A DNA stretch of 12,157 nt from Acidobacteriaceae bacterium. GTDB taxonomy: Bacteria; Acidobacteriota; Terriglobia; Terriglobales; Acidobacteriaceae. The stretch is taken from assembly GCA_003140785.1 (NCBI GenBank), contig PLKY01000260.1:357-12513 (forward strand), given 5' to 3'. The stretch's first letter is position 1. Every line of letters begins with the position of its first letter. Below are positions 6,452-12,157 of the stretch, piece by piece. The position numbers and the translations under genes were made by a program. Below the pieces are notes generated by a model that made no database searches, was not told the origin of the DNA, and saw only the letters and a list, made by a program, of their open reading frames with translations.

Positions 6452-7162
6452 TCACGACTCCCAGGTCTTGTCTTTGGAATGACAAAGCTGTTCGAGATTG
6501 CACTTGTCGCACTTGGGACTGCGCGCGATACAAACCTGTCGCCCATGATGAATCACCTGGTGCGAAAAGCTGATCCAGCGATCCTGCGGCAACACCTGCA
6601 TCAGCTCCTGCTCCACTTTTTGCGCTGTATCGCCCTTGGCCAAATCGAGCCGGTGTGCAATGCGGAAGACGTGTGTGTCCACAACCACACCTTCGGCGTT
6701 GCCAAAGCTCACGCCAAGCACCACGTTGGCGGTCTTACGCGCCGCACCGGGGACCGTGATCAACTCGGCTAGCGTCTCCGGCACCTTCCCGCCAAACTCC
6801 TCGGTGATCTTTTTCGCCGCGCCTTGGATGGACTTCGCCTTGTTGCGAAAGAAGCCAGTGGTGCGGATGAGGTTTTCGAGTTCCGGCAGTTTCGCCTTGG
6901 CCATCGCCGCCGGAGTAGGGAAGCGGCGGAACAGCTCCGGCGTCACTATATTCACGCGCACATCGGTGCACTGCGCCGAGAGAATCGTCGCCACCAGCAG
7001 CTCCCACGGCGTGCGATGCGTCAGCGCGCACACCGCATCGGGATAAGCCTCGTCAAGCGCTTTCAAAATTGCAGCAATCCGCTCCGGCGCAAGATCGCCG
7101 CGCGAGGTGCGGGCGGATTTTTTGGCTGCCGGCTTCGCAGATGACTTTCTTGTCGTAGGCAT
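6452..7162 (-). CDS. nth: Endonuclease III (DNA glycosylase/AP lyase)
   Basis: Removes oxidised pyrimidines from DNA and cleaves the abasic site in base-excision repair. Residues are numbered from the upstream ATG at 7171. The core shows TPWELLVATILSAQCTD, the helix-hairpin-helix with catalytic Lys146 (P-G-A-A-R-K-T-A-N), the essential Asp165 in VVDTHVFR, and a [4Fe-4S] site C-x6-C-x2-C-x5-C (C214, C221, C224, C230). The hairpin reads P-G-A-A where most Nth proteins read P-G-V-G, so the second hairpin glycine is replaced. An N-terminal Lys/Ala/Ser-rich tail of about 20 residues precedes the usual start and may help DNA binding. Two in-frame ATGs lie three codons apart. The inner one (7162) is preferred because AGGA at 7174-7171 lies eight bases before it, whereas the outer one (7171) directly abuts that AGG. 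The gene converges on hemD with a seven-base gap. Confidence 0.96.
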   Translation of the reverse strand: MPTTRKSSAKPAAKKSARTSRGDLAPERIAAILKALDEAYPDAVCALTHRTPWELLVATILSAQCTDVRVNIVTPELFRRFPTPAAMAKAKLPELENLIRTTGFFRNKAKSIQGAAKKITEEFGGKVPETLAELITVPGAARKTANVVLGVSFGNAEGVVVDTHVFRIAHRLDLAKGDTAQKVEQELMQVLPQDRWISFSHQVIHHGRQVCIARSPKCDKCNLEQLCHSKDKTWES

Positions 7163-7251
7163 AGGTCTCATCCTGAATCGAGGATCATGCTATCGAACGC
7201 GGGTCGAGCAACAAAGAGCCGCAAGGTTGGCACAACCCCGCTGTTAGAGGC

Positions 7252-7776
7252 TTAATAAAGCCGCTTCCAGCGGACTTCACCAGTGGCCGTTCCTCCGGTC
7301 GTTGGTGTTGGCACAGAGTAAGTCAGTTCATCGCCCGCAAGCGTGAAGGTTCGCTTCTGCTCCGTGCCTTCCCAGTTCGGAAAGGAAGCATGTTCAATGT
7401 GAAAGACGATCGTGTGACTTGTTTCGTCCACCGTATAAGTTCCGAAATGTGAGTTCGAGCCTTGTACCGCTGCCTGATATTCCTCCGGTGTTCCTTTGCT
7501 TTTGTCGTTGGCTGCAAACTTCGGCCGCGCTGCGCGGAGAATCTGCAACCCGTAGTGGCCGGATTTGTCGAAGAACAGAATGCCCTGCGGGTTCGGACCG
7601 TAAAGCGGGACACGGCTTCCATCGGGAAGCACATTGTCCACCACGAGAAGTGTCCAGGTCCCGATAAGTTGCTCCGGCGGCGGTTGACTCTGTGCTGCCG
7701 CAAAACTTGCAAAGGAAAGGCAAAGGAGCAGACCGGCTAGCCCGGATGTAATCGAACGAATTGCGAAACGGCTCAT
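7252..7776 (-). CDS. Exported lipocalin-like domain protein
   Basis: A 174-residue protein with a clear signal peptide (R3 and R7, hydrophobic core about 9-24, probable cleavage after A-A-A at 26-28). The mature part is one lipocalin-like domain of the PF13924 type: LIGTWTLLVVD at the first strand (37-47), YGPNPQGILFFDKSGHYGLQI at about 59-79, FGTYTVDE at 111-118, V-F-H-I-E at 124-128, an Arg/Phe strand near 142-146, and the closing V-R-W-K-R. Members form small beta-barrels that may hold a hydrophobic ligand, but no ligand is established for this group and I assign none. A good ribosome binding site, GAGGT at 7785-7781, lies four bases before the ATG. The gene is 85 bases downstream of chdC on the same strand, so it may be cotranscribed. 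No convincing terminator is seen on either side. Confidence 0.85.
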   Translation of the reverse strand: MSRFAIRSITSGLAGLLLCLSFASFAAAQSQPPPEQLIGTWTLLVVDNVLPDGSRVPLYGPNPQGILFFDKSGHYGLQILRAARPKFAANDKSKGTPEEYQAAVQGSNSHFGTYTVDETSHTIVFHIEHASFPNWEGTEQKRTFTLAGDELTYSVPTPTTGGTATGEVRWKRLY

Positions 7777-7861
7777 GAAGACCTCGAACGAAGGTGAGTT
7801 GCGGACTGCAAGAGAAGTGCTCTTCTTGAATCGATGTACGTACTGTTCGTTTTTCTAAGCG

Positions 7862-8779
7862 CTACAATTTGCCGTTAAGCCAGCCGCCAAGCTTCTCTAC
7901 GGGCAACCGCACGCCGATGAAAAACTGTCCGAAGAGTGCATACACAGCACTAACTTCGTCGAAGCGCATCTCGTAGATCAGCTTCTTGAAGACGACGGGA
8001 TCATCGGCGAAGAGATCGACACCCCATTCCCAATCATCCATCCCGATGGATCCGGTGATGATCTGCTTCACCACATCGCCATAGCGCCGTCCGATCATGC
8101 CGTGCAAGTGCATCATTCGCTGCCGCTCGGCAAAGGGCACGGTATACCAGTTCACTTGCTCGCCGCGCTTGCGGTCCATGGGATAGAAGCAGAGATACTT
8201 CGCTTCCGGAACGGAAGGGAAGAGCCGTGGCTTCATGGCGTCACTCCCGCGTTGCAGCGACGCAGCAATCTCCGCTGTCCACTCCGGCGAATGCGCCGCG
8301 AAACCCTTTTCTGCCACGGCCTCATACGTCTTGCGGCTCGATTCGTAGAGTCCAAGCTCGACGACGGAGACGTAGGAATGGCGCTGTTCGAGGAAGTCGA
8401 AGAATTCAGTCTGCGCAAGTTCGAGTTCGACCTGATTCAACGCTTCCAGCGAATCGCGAAAGTGAATCAGCATCAAATCGCCCTTGTGGCCAAGCTGCGA
8501 AAAGAGCGCTGTTCGAACCGGCCGAGGTTGGAGGTCCTTACCCTCGCGAAGGCTTTCGTCCAGGCTAATCCGCTCCAGCTTCTGCAGCGCTGACACAGCA
8601 TCAGTGCCAATACGTTCGCGATCTTCGGCAGAAGCAGTCCGCCACTTAGCCCAATCGAAGCGAAAGAACTGATGCAGCACAGCAGACCCTTCAAGCGTCA
8701 ACGGAACCGGAGGGAAGGACGGAACTGGGGGAATATCGGACAACTTTGCCACCTCTTGCTTTTCTCGAACACCCTTCAT
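7862..8779 (-). CDS. hemQ: Coproheme decarboxylase (ChdC/HemQ, chlorite dismutase family)
   Basis: Oxidatively decarboxylates coproheme III to haem b, the last step of the coproporphyrin-dependent pathway. The 305-residue protein has the catalytic C-terminal half intact. It contains the radical-forming Tyr199 in Y-P-M-D (Met201 two residues on), the proximal haem ligand His226 in M-M-H-L-H-G, and Gln239 in V-K-Q-I-I-T-G-S. The spacings 27 (Tyr to His) and 13 (His to Gln) equal those of Listeria Y147, H174 and Q187. A distal Gln rather than Arg marks it as ChdC, not a chlorite-degrading enzyme. DDWEWGVDLFADD and YEMRFDEVSAVYALFG follow. It is about 50 residues longer than Gram-positive ChdC, through a Pro-rich N-terminus (about 16-27) and an extra segment before the active-site Tyr (roughly 150-192). 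No strong ribosome binding site precedes the ATG; the nearest GGAG lies in a leader hairpin. It is encoded 1.4 kb from hemD, on the opposite strand. Confidence 0.94.
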   Translation of the reverse strand: MKGVREKQEVAKLSDIPPVPSFPPVPLTLEGSAVLHQFFRFDWAKWRTASAEDRERIGTDAVSALQKLERISLDESLREGKDLQPRPVRTALFSQLGHKGDLMLIHFRDSLEALNQVELELAQTEFFDFLEQRHSYVSVVELGLYESSRKTYEAVAEKGFAAHSPEWTAEIAASLQRGSDAMKPRLFPSVPEAKYLCFYPMDRKRGEQVNWYTVPFAERQRMMHLHGMIGRRYGDVVKQIITGSIGMDDWEWGVDLFADDPVVFKKLIYEMRFDEVSAVYALFGQFFIGVRLPVEKLGGWLNGKL

Positions 8780-8789
8780 GCTAGCAAAG

Positions 8790-8820
8790 GAAGCTCCGCT
8801 CTTTCGATCTGTGGAGCTTC
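8790..8820. promoter_or_regulatory. Inverted repeat in the chdC leader between chdC and dedA
   Basis: GAAGCTCC (8790-8797) and GGAGCTTC (8813-8820) are perfect inverted repeats around 15 bases. One G-U and one C-G pair can extend the stem inwards. On the minus strand the hairpin ends 10 bases before the chdC ATG, and its 3' arm contains the only GGAG in that leader. It could be a regulator binding site or an RNA hairpin that limits ribosome access. It has no T-run and is not an obvious terminator. Confidence 0.4.
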
Positions 8821-8884
8821 ATGGTTCGACTGCGAAACCGCCCCGGAGCCGCCCTGCCACCGGCCTATATACTTGAATCTGCCC

Positions 8885-9541
8885 ATGAGCGAACGAATCC
8901 TTGCATCACTTGTGCAGTTCATCACGCACGTCATCGACATGGGCGGTTATGCCGGCATTGTCGCTCTGATGGGGATCGAGTCGGCCTGCATTCCGCTTCC
9001 TTCTGAAATCATCATGCCTTTCGCCGGGTACCTCGTGTATCTCGGGCGCTTCAACCTCGTCTGGGCCGCCACGGCTGGCGCTATCGGCTGCAACCTTGGC
9101 TCGGTAATTGCCTACTGGATCGGCGCGAAGGGCGGCCGGCCTCTGGTTGAACGCTACGGCCGCTGGGTTCTGATGAGCCATCACGACCTAGACCGGATGA
9201 CCCATTTCTTCCAGAGATACGGCTCCATCACTGTGCTGCTTGGGCGTCTTCTACCAGTAGTGCGCACGTTCATTGCGCTTCCCGCCGGGATTGCGAAGAT
9301 GCCCCAACTCCGGTTTCACATGTATACATTTCTCGGGTCGTGGCCGTGGTGCTTCGCTCTCGCCTACGCAGGCATGAAGCTCGGAGAACGGTGGCACACC
9401 GATCCGCGCTTCGAGCAGGCTTTTCATCGCTTTCATCTTGCGGTTGAAATCGCATTGTTGGCGGCGATCATTTGGTTTGTCTGGTCCCATATCAAGCGTG
9501 GGCGACAGGCAGGCTCCGCGCGCGGCCCGCAAGAGGATTGA
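8885..9541 (+). CDS. DedA-family (SNARE-associated/VTT domain) membrane protein
   Basis: A 218-residue inner-membrane protein of the DedA/VTT family, whose members act in lipid or polyprenyl-phosphate translocation and membrane homeostasis. The N-terminal re-entrant region carries the family acidic and proline pattern, E-S-A-C-I-P-L-P-S-E at 32-41 (E32, P37, P39, E41), followed by M-P-F-A-G-Y-L. The G-R-x2-P-V-V-R-T motif at 120-128 holds two arginines six residues apart (R121, R127), the same spacing as the essential R130 and R136 of E. coli YqjA. ALPAGIAKM and a GS.PWCFALAYAG segment follow, with a final membrane helix at about 187-203 and a basic tail. The frame is open 71 codons further upstream, but that stretch is antisense to the chdC start and reads as non-protein; the ATG at 8885 gives a normal N-terminus. 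No strong ribosome binding site is seen; TATACT at 8868-8873 may be a -10 without a clear -35. It is divergent from chdC, 105 bases apart. Confidence 0.92.
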   Translation: MSERILASLVQFITHVIDMGGYAGIVALMGIESACIPLPSEIIMPFAGYLVYLGRFNLVWAATAGAIGCNLGSVIAYWIGAKGGRPLVERYGRWVLMSHHDLDRMTHFFQRYGSITVLLGRLLPVVRTFIALPAGIAKMPQLRFHMYTFLGSWPWCFALAYAGMKLGERWHTDPRFEQAFHRFHLAVEIALLAAIIWFVWSHIKRGRQAGSARGPQED

Positions 9542-9597
9542 CGCCGTCGCGGGGGCGTACACTGATTCGTCTCAGGAAACACAGGTTTTCGGGCTCA

Positions 9598-9610
9598 TTC
9601 GGAGTCCGAA
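9598..9610. promoter_or_regulatory. Short hyphenated palindrome in the inositol-phosphate synthase leader
   Basis: TTCGGA-G-TCCGAA is a perfect 6-1-6 inverted repeat, 27 bases before the ATG at 9638. It may be an operator or a small hairpin in the leader. A six-base arm can arise by chance, so confidence is low. Confidence 0.3.
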
Positions 9611-9637
9611 GCAATAGAAGGAAGGTTGGGAAGAACA

Positions 9638-10981
9638 ATGGGGAATGAGCAACAAGGCGGCACGACGACCGCCGCAAGCAAGATCGAACCGGCTACTGGG
9701 AAACTTGGCGTCATGGTGGTTGGCCTCGGCGCCGTTGCCACTACGTTTATTGCGGGTGTGGAGGCGGTCCGGCGCGGAATTGCGAAGCCGATCGGTTCAC
9801 TTACGCAGATGGGCACGATTCGCCTAGGCAAGCGCACAGACAACAACTCGCCCCTGATTCGGGAGTTTGTGCCGATTGCGCAATTGAACGACCTGGTCTT
9901 CACGGGCTGGGACATCTTCGAAGACAACGTCTATGAGTCTGCTGCGCATGCGAAGGTGCTGGACAAGGACCTGGTCGAGCAGTTGAAGCCTTTCCTCGAA
10001 ACCATCAAGCCGCTGCCTGCGGTCTTCGACCAGTACTATGTCAAGCGCTTGCACGGCACGCACGTCAAGAAGGGCAAGAACAAGCGCGATCTCGCCGAAC
10101 AGGTGCGCGCCGACATTCAGGCGTTCAAGAAGACAGTCGACCGCGTGGTGATGATCTGGTGTGGATCTACGGAGATTTTTCTTGAGCCGACCGCAGTCCA
10201 TCAATCTATTGAGGCCTTCGAGAAAGGCCTCGAGACGGACGACATCGGCATTGCGCCTTCTCAAATCTACGCGTACGCGGCTTTGAGCGAGGGTGTTCCA
10301 TTCGCCAACGGTGCGCCGAATCTTACGGTCGATATTCCCGCGCTCATCGAGCTCTCCAAAAAGAACGCTGCGCCGATTTGCGGCAAGGATTTCAAAACCG
10401 GGCAGACGTTTATGAAGACCGTACTTGCGCCTGCCTTCAAAGCGCGCCTGCTTGGCGTCTCCGGCTGGTACTCGACCAATATTCTCGGCAACCGCGACGG
10501 TGAAGTGCTCGACGATCCCGAGTCGTTTAAGACGAAGGAAGAATCGAAGCTCGGCTCGCTCGAATACATCTTTCAGCCCGAGCTTTATCCCGACCTTTAC
10601 AAGAACATCTTCCATAAGGTCCGGATCAACTACTATCCGCCGCGGGGCGACAACAAAGAGGGCTGGGACAACATCGACATCTTCGGCTGGCTCGGCTACC
10701 CGATGCAGATCAAAGTCGATTTCCTCTGCCGCGATTCGATTCTGGCCGCGCCGATCGCGCTCGACCTTGTGTTATTCCTCGATTTGGCCAAGCGCACGCC
10801 GGAGCTGCGGTCGATCGGTATACAGGAGTGGCTGAGCTTTTATCTCAAGTCGCCGCAGACCCGCGAAGGACTCTATCCCGAGCACGACTTGTTCATTCAG
10901 TCAATGAAGCTGAAGAACACGCTGCGCCACATCATGGGCGCGGACCTCATCACCCACCTCGGCCTCGAATACTACGACTAA
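9638..10981 (+). CDS. ino1: Myo-inositol-1-phosphate synthase (inositol-3-phosphate synthase)
   Basis: Converts glucose-6-phosphate to 1L-myo-inositol 1-phosphate in an NAD-dependent internal redox and aldol cyclisation, the entry step for inositol compounds. The 447 residues show the Rossmann motif G-L-G-A-V-A-T-T at 29-36, then SLTQMGTIRLG (54-64), TGWDIFEDNVYE, the G-K-D-F-K-T-G-Q-T motif (249-257), N-x-L-G-N-R-D-G (281-288), K-T-K-E-E-S-K (298-304), and D-S-I-L-A-A-P (366-372). These cover the NAD_binding_5 and Inos-1-P_synth domains and their conserved lysines. The length fits bacterial enzymes of this type rather than the roughly 360-residue mycobacterial form. The ATG at 9638 has GGGAAG (9628-9633) upstream; a TTG four codons earlier is possible but would overlap this purine stretch. 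It follows dedA by 96 bases on the same strand, so cotranscription is possible. It ends before a strong hairpin. The product may feed inositol lipids or compatible solutes; nothing nearby decides which. Confidence 0.95.
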   Translation: MGNEQQGGTTTAASKIEPATGKLGVMVVGLGAVATTFIAGVEAVRRGIAKPIGSLTQMGTIRLGKRTDNNSPLIREFVPIAQLNDLVFTGWDIFEDNVYESAAHAKVLDKDLVEQLKPFLETIKPLPAVFDQYYVKRLHGTHVKKGKNKRDLAEQVRADIQAFKKTVDRVVMIWCGSTEIFLEPTAVHQSIEAFEKGLETDDIGIAPSQIYAYAALSEGVPFANGAPNLTVDIPALIELSKKNAAPICGKDFKTGQTFMKTVLAPAFKARLLGVSGWYSTNILGNRDGEVLDDPESFKTKEESKLGSLEYIFQPELYPDLYKNIFHKVRINYYPPRGDNKEGWDNIDIFGWLGYPMQIKVDFLCRDSILAAPIALDLVLFLDLAKRTPELRSIGIQEWLSFYLKSPQTREGLYPEHDLFIQSMKLKNTLRHIMGADLITHLGLEYYD

Positions 10982-11023
10982 CGACCTGCGGTGGGGCTAA
11001 CTACCTCGCCGCGCTCGGCAAGA

Positions 11024-11053
11024 CAAAGCCCCATCCGCATGGATGGGGCTTTG
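11024..11053. terminator. Bidirectional hairpin terminator between ino1 and glgX
   Basis: AAAGCCCCATCC (11025-11036), a GCAT loop (11037-11040) and GGATGGGGCTTT (11041-11052) form a perfect 12-base stem; an outer C-G pair at 11024/11053 makes it 13. The A3/T3 ends provide a short U tract in either direction, although no longer T-run follows. It lies between two convergent genes, 43 bases after the ino1 stop and 30 bases beyond the glgX stop, as expected for a shared terminator. Confidence 0.85.
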
Positions 11054-11083
11054 GTGTATTTGCGAGCGGGCGACGAATTGGCT

Positions 11084-12157
11084 TTAATTTTGGGGAGACA
11101 CGGACGGCGCAGTCTCCTGTGGCTTATCGCTCAGGAGATTTAACGATCGCCCGCCGAGAATGACCTTCTCGCCCACGGTAGGTTGCACGAAGGGATCCTC
11201 GATGTTCTCGGTGTCGATAACTTGAGCCCACGGATTCCCGCACGGAGATGGCGGGAGGGTGAATTCCACGCCTTCGTGCGCGGCATTGACCAGGAGGAGG
11301 AAGCTGTCATCGATGATCCACTCGCCGTCTTCGTTGGAGACCTGCAGCGTTTGTCCGTTCAGCAGCACGGCGATAGCGCGGCTCCATTCGGCGTTCCACG
11401 CTTCATCGGAAACCTCGTTCCCGTCGGGATTGAACCAGGCAACGTCTTTCACCATGCGTACGAGGGCGCCTTCGCCCTTCTTTCGAATTTCGCGATCCTG
11501 GAAAAATTTGCGCCGGTGCAGATTGGGGTGGGCGAGGCGAAGCTGTATCACTTTGCGCGTGAATTCGCGCAGCCGCGTGCGCGATTCGTCAAGGTTCCAG
11601 TCGAGCCAAGTCAGCTCGTTGTCCTGGCAATAGCAGTTGTTGTTGCCCTGCTGCGAGCGCGCGACTTCATCGCCTCCGGTCAACATGGGCACACCCTGCG
11701 AGAGCATCAGGGTCGCAAGGAAGTTGCGAATCTGGCGTTCGCGCAGTTTGTTGATCGCTGGATCATCGGTGGGGCCTTCAACGCCCATGTTCCATGAGTC
11801 GTTGTTGTCGGAGCCGTCCTTGTTGTCTTCCTGGTTGGCTTCGTTGTGCTTCTGGTCGTAGCTCACAAGGTCGCAGAGCGTGAAGCCGTCATGCGCTGTG
11901 ACAAAATTGATGCTCGCGTATGGCTTGCGTCCGTCGAACTGATACAAATCGCTGGAGCCGGTGAGTCGATAGGCAAAGTCCGAGAGCTGGCCGCCATCGC
12001 CTTTCCAGAACCGCCGAACCGTGTCCCGATATTTGCCGTTCCACTCGGCCCACAGAACAGGGAACTGGCCCACCTGGTAGCCACCGTCGCCCACATCCCA
12101 AGGTTCGGCGATCAGCTTCACGTCTGCGAGTGTAGGGTCCTGGTGAATGGTGTCGAA
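11084..12157 (-). CDS. glgX: Glycogen debranching enzyme, C-terminal part (start outside window)
   Basis: The C-terminal 357 residues of a GH13 isoamylase-type debranching enzyme, which cuts alpha-1,6 branches of glycogen or limit dextrin. The frame is open to the window edge, so the N-terminus, including the CBM48 domain and the nucleophile Asp, lies beyond base 12157. Visible here, numbered from the edge, are region III V-K-L-I-A-E-P-W-D with the general acid Glu18, GGYQVG.FP, AEWNGKYRDTVRRFW, and region IV F-V-T-A-H-D-G-F-T-L (His89, Asp90, transition-state residue). Next come the N-x2-N-C-Y-C-Q-D-N-E-L-T-W-L-D-W segment, typical of GlgX/TreX, and L-R-L-A-H-P-N-L-H-R-R. The end is complete with a TAA at 11084. 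A GTG at 12121 can be read as a start but lies in mid-domain and is not the real one. It could equally be called TreX or isoamylase; no trehalose gene is in view to decide. It converges on ino1 across the terminator. Confidence 0.93.
   Translation of the reverse strand, partial: FDTIHQDPTLADVKLIAEPWDVGDGGYQVGQFPVLWAEWNGKYRDTVRRFWKGDGGQLSDFAYRLTGSSDLYQFDGRKPYASINFVTAHDGFTLCDLVSYDQKHNEANQEDNKDGSDNNDSWNMGVEGPTDDPAINKLRERQIRNFLATLMLSQGVPMLTGGDEVARSQQGNNNCYCQDNELTWLDWNLDESRTRLREFTRKVIQLRLAHPNLHRRKFFQDREIRKKGEGALVRMVKDVAWFNPDGNEVSDEAWNAEWSRAIAVLLNGQTLQVSNEDGEWIIDDSFLLLVNAAHEGVEFTLPPSPCGNPWAQVIDTENIEDPFVQPTVGEKVILGGRSLNLLSDKPQETAPSVSPQN

Noticed and set aside
7225..7237. Hairpin GGTTG-GCA-CAACC between the lipocalin-like gene and nth as a terminator
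   Set aside because: Five-base stem without a T-run on the minus strand; likely chance.
7810..7824. Hairpin AAGAG-AAGTG-CTCTT between chdC and the lipocalin-like gene as a terminator
   Set aside because: Short stem, no following T-run in the minus direction, so termination is not supported.
8672..8884. N-terminal extension of the DedA protein by 71 codons
   Set aside because: It runs antisense through the chdC start region and lacks any DedA similarity. The family begins close to the ATG at 8885.
9538..9563. Promoter for ino1 made of TTGACG (9538-9543) and TACACT (9558-9563)
   Set aside because: Both boxes look good, but the spacer is 14 bases instead of about 17, and the -35 overlaps the dedA stop codon. 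Not strong enough to list.
11183..11797. 204-codon forward frame opposite glgX
   Set aside because: The opposite strand encodes clear GH13 motifs throughout this stretch, so the forward frame is a shadow.

Overview
This 12,157-base window is GC-rich bacterial chromosome carrying mostly housekeeping and membrane or envelope genes. I see no mobile element, CRISPR array, tRNA, rRNA or obvious phage gene. The gene set is a HemX-like protein directly before hemA-hemC-hemD, a long coproheme decarboxylase (ChdC/HemQ), a bacterial myo-inositol-phosphate synthase, a GT87 mannosyltransferase-like protein, small exported proteins of all-beta type, and a GlgX-type debranching enzyme. Together these point to a diderm soil bacterium, most likely Acidobacteriota (Terriglobia). 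That placement is inference from gene content and style, not from a marker gene.

Layout. 1-123: no assignable gene. 124-1464 (+): polytopic GT87-family protein. 1606-2406 (+): exported protein made of two diverged copies of one beta-rich domain. 2407-2514: regulatory region with a CRP/FNR-type inverted repeat and two further short palindromes. 2515-6444 (+): tight four-gene haem operon (HemX/CcsA-like, hemA, hemC, hemD) in which every junction is an ATGA overlap. 6452-7162 (-): endonuclease III, convergent with hemD. 7252-7776 (-): exported lipocalin-like protein. 7862-8779 (-): ChdC/HemQ. 8885-9541 (+): DedA-family membrane protein, divergent from chdC. 9638-10981 (+): inositol-3-phosphate synthase. 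11024-11053: strong hairpin that probably terminates transcription from both sides. 11084-12157 (-): C-terminal part of a glycogen debranching enzyme (glgX) whose start lies beyond the window.

How the genes work together. HemA, HemC and HemD supply early and middle steps of the C5 tetrapyrrole pathway: glutamyl-tRNA to glutamate-1-semialdehyde, then porphobilinogen to hydroxymethylbilane to uroporphyrinogen III. HemL and HemB are not in the window. ChdC performs the last step of the coproporphyrin-dependent route, so this organism probably makes haem through coproporphyrin rather than protoporphyrin. The HemX-like membrane protein may control HemA level, as HemX does in Bacillus, or may belong to cytochrome c assembly. 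The remaining genes serve envelope glycosylation, membrane or inositol metabolism, DNA repair and glycogen turnover, with no demonstrated link to haem.

I did not find a convincing new multi-gene system. The observations most worth a second look are the CRP/FNR-like site before the haem operon, the hairpin in the chdC leader, and the internally duplicated exported protein.
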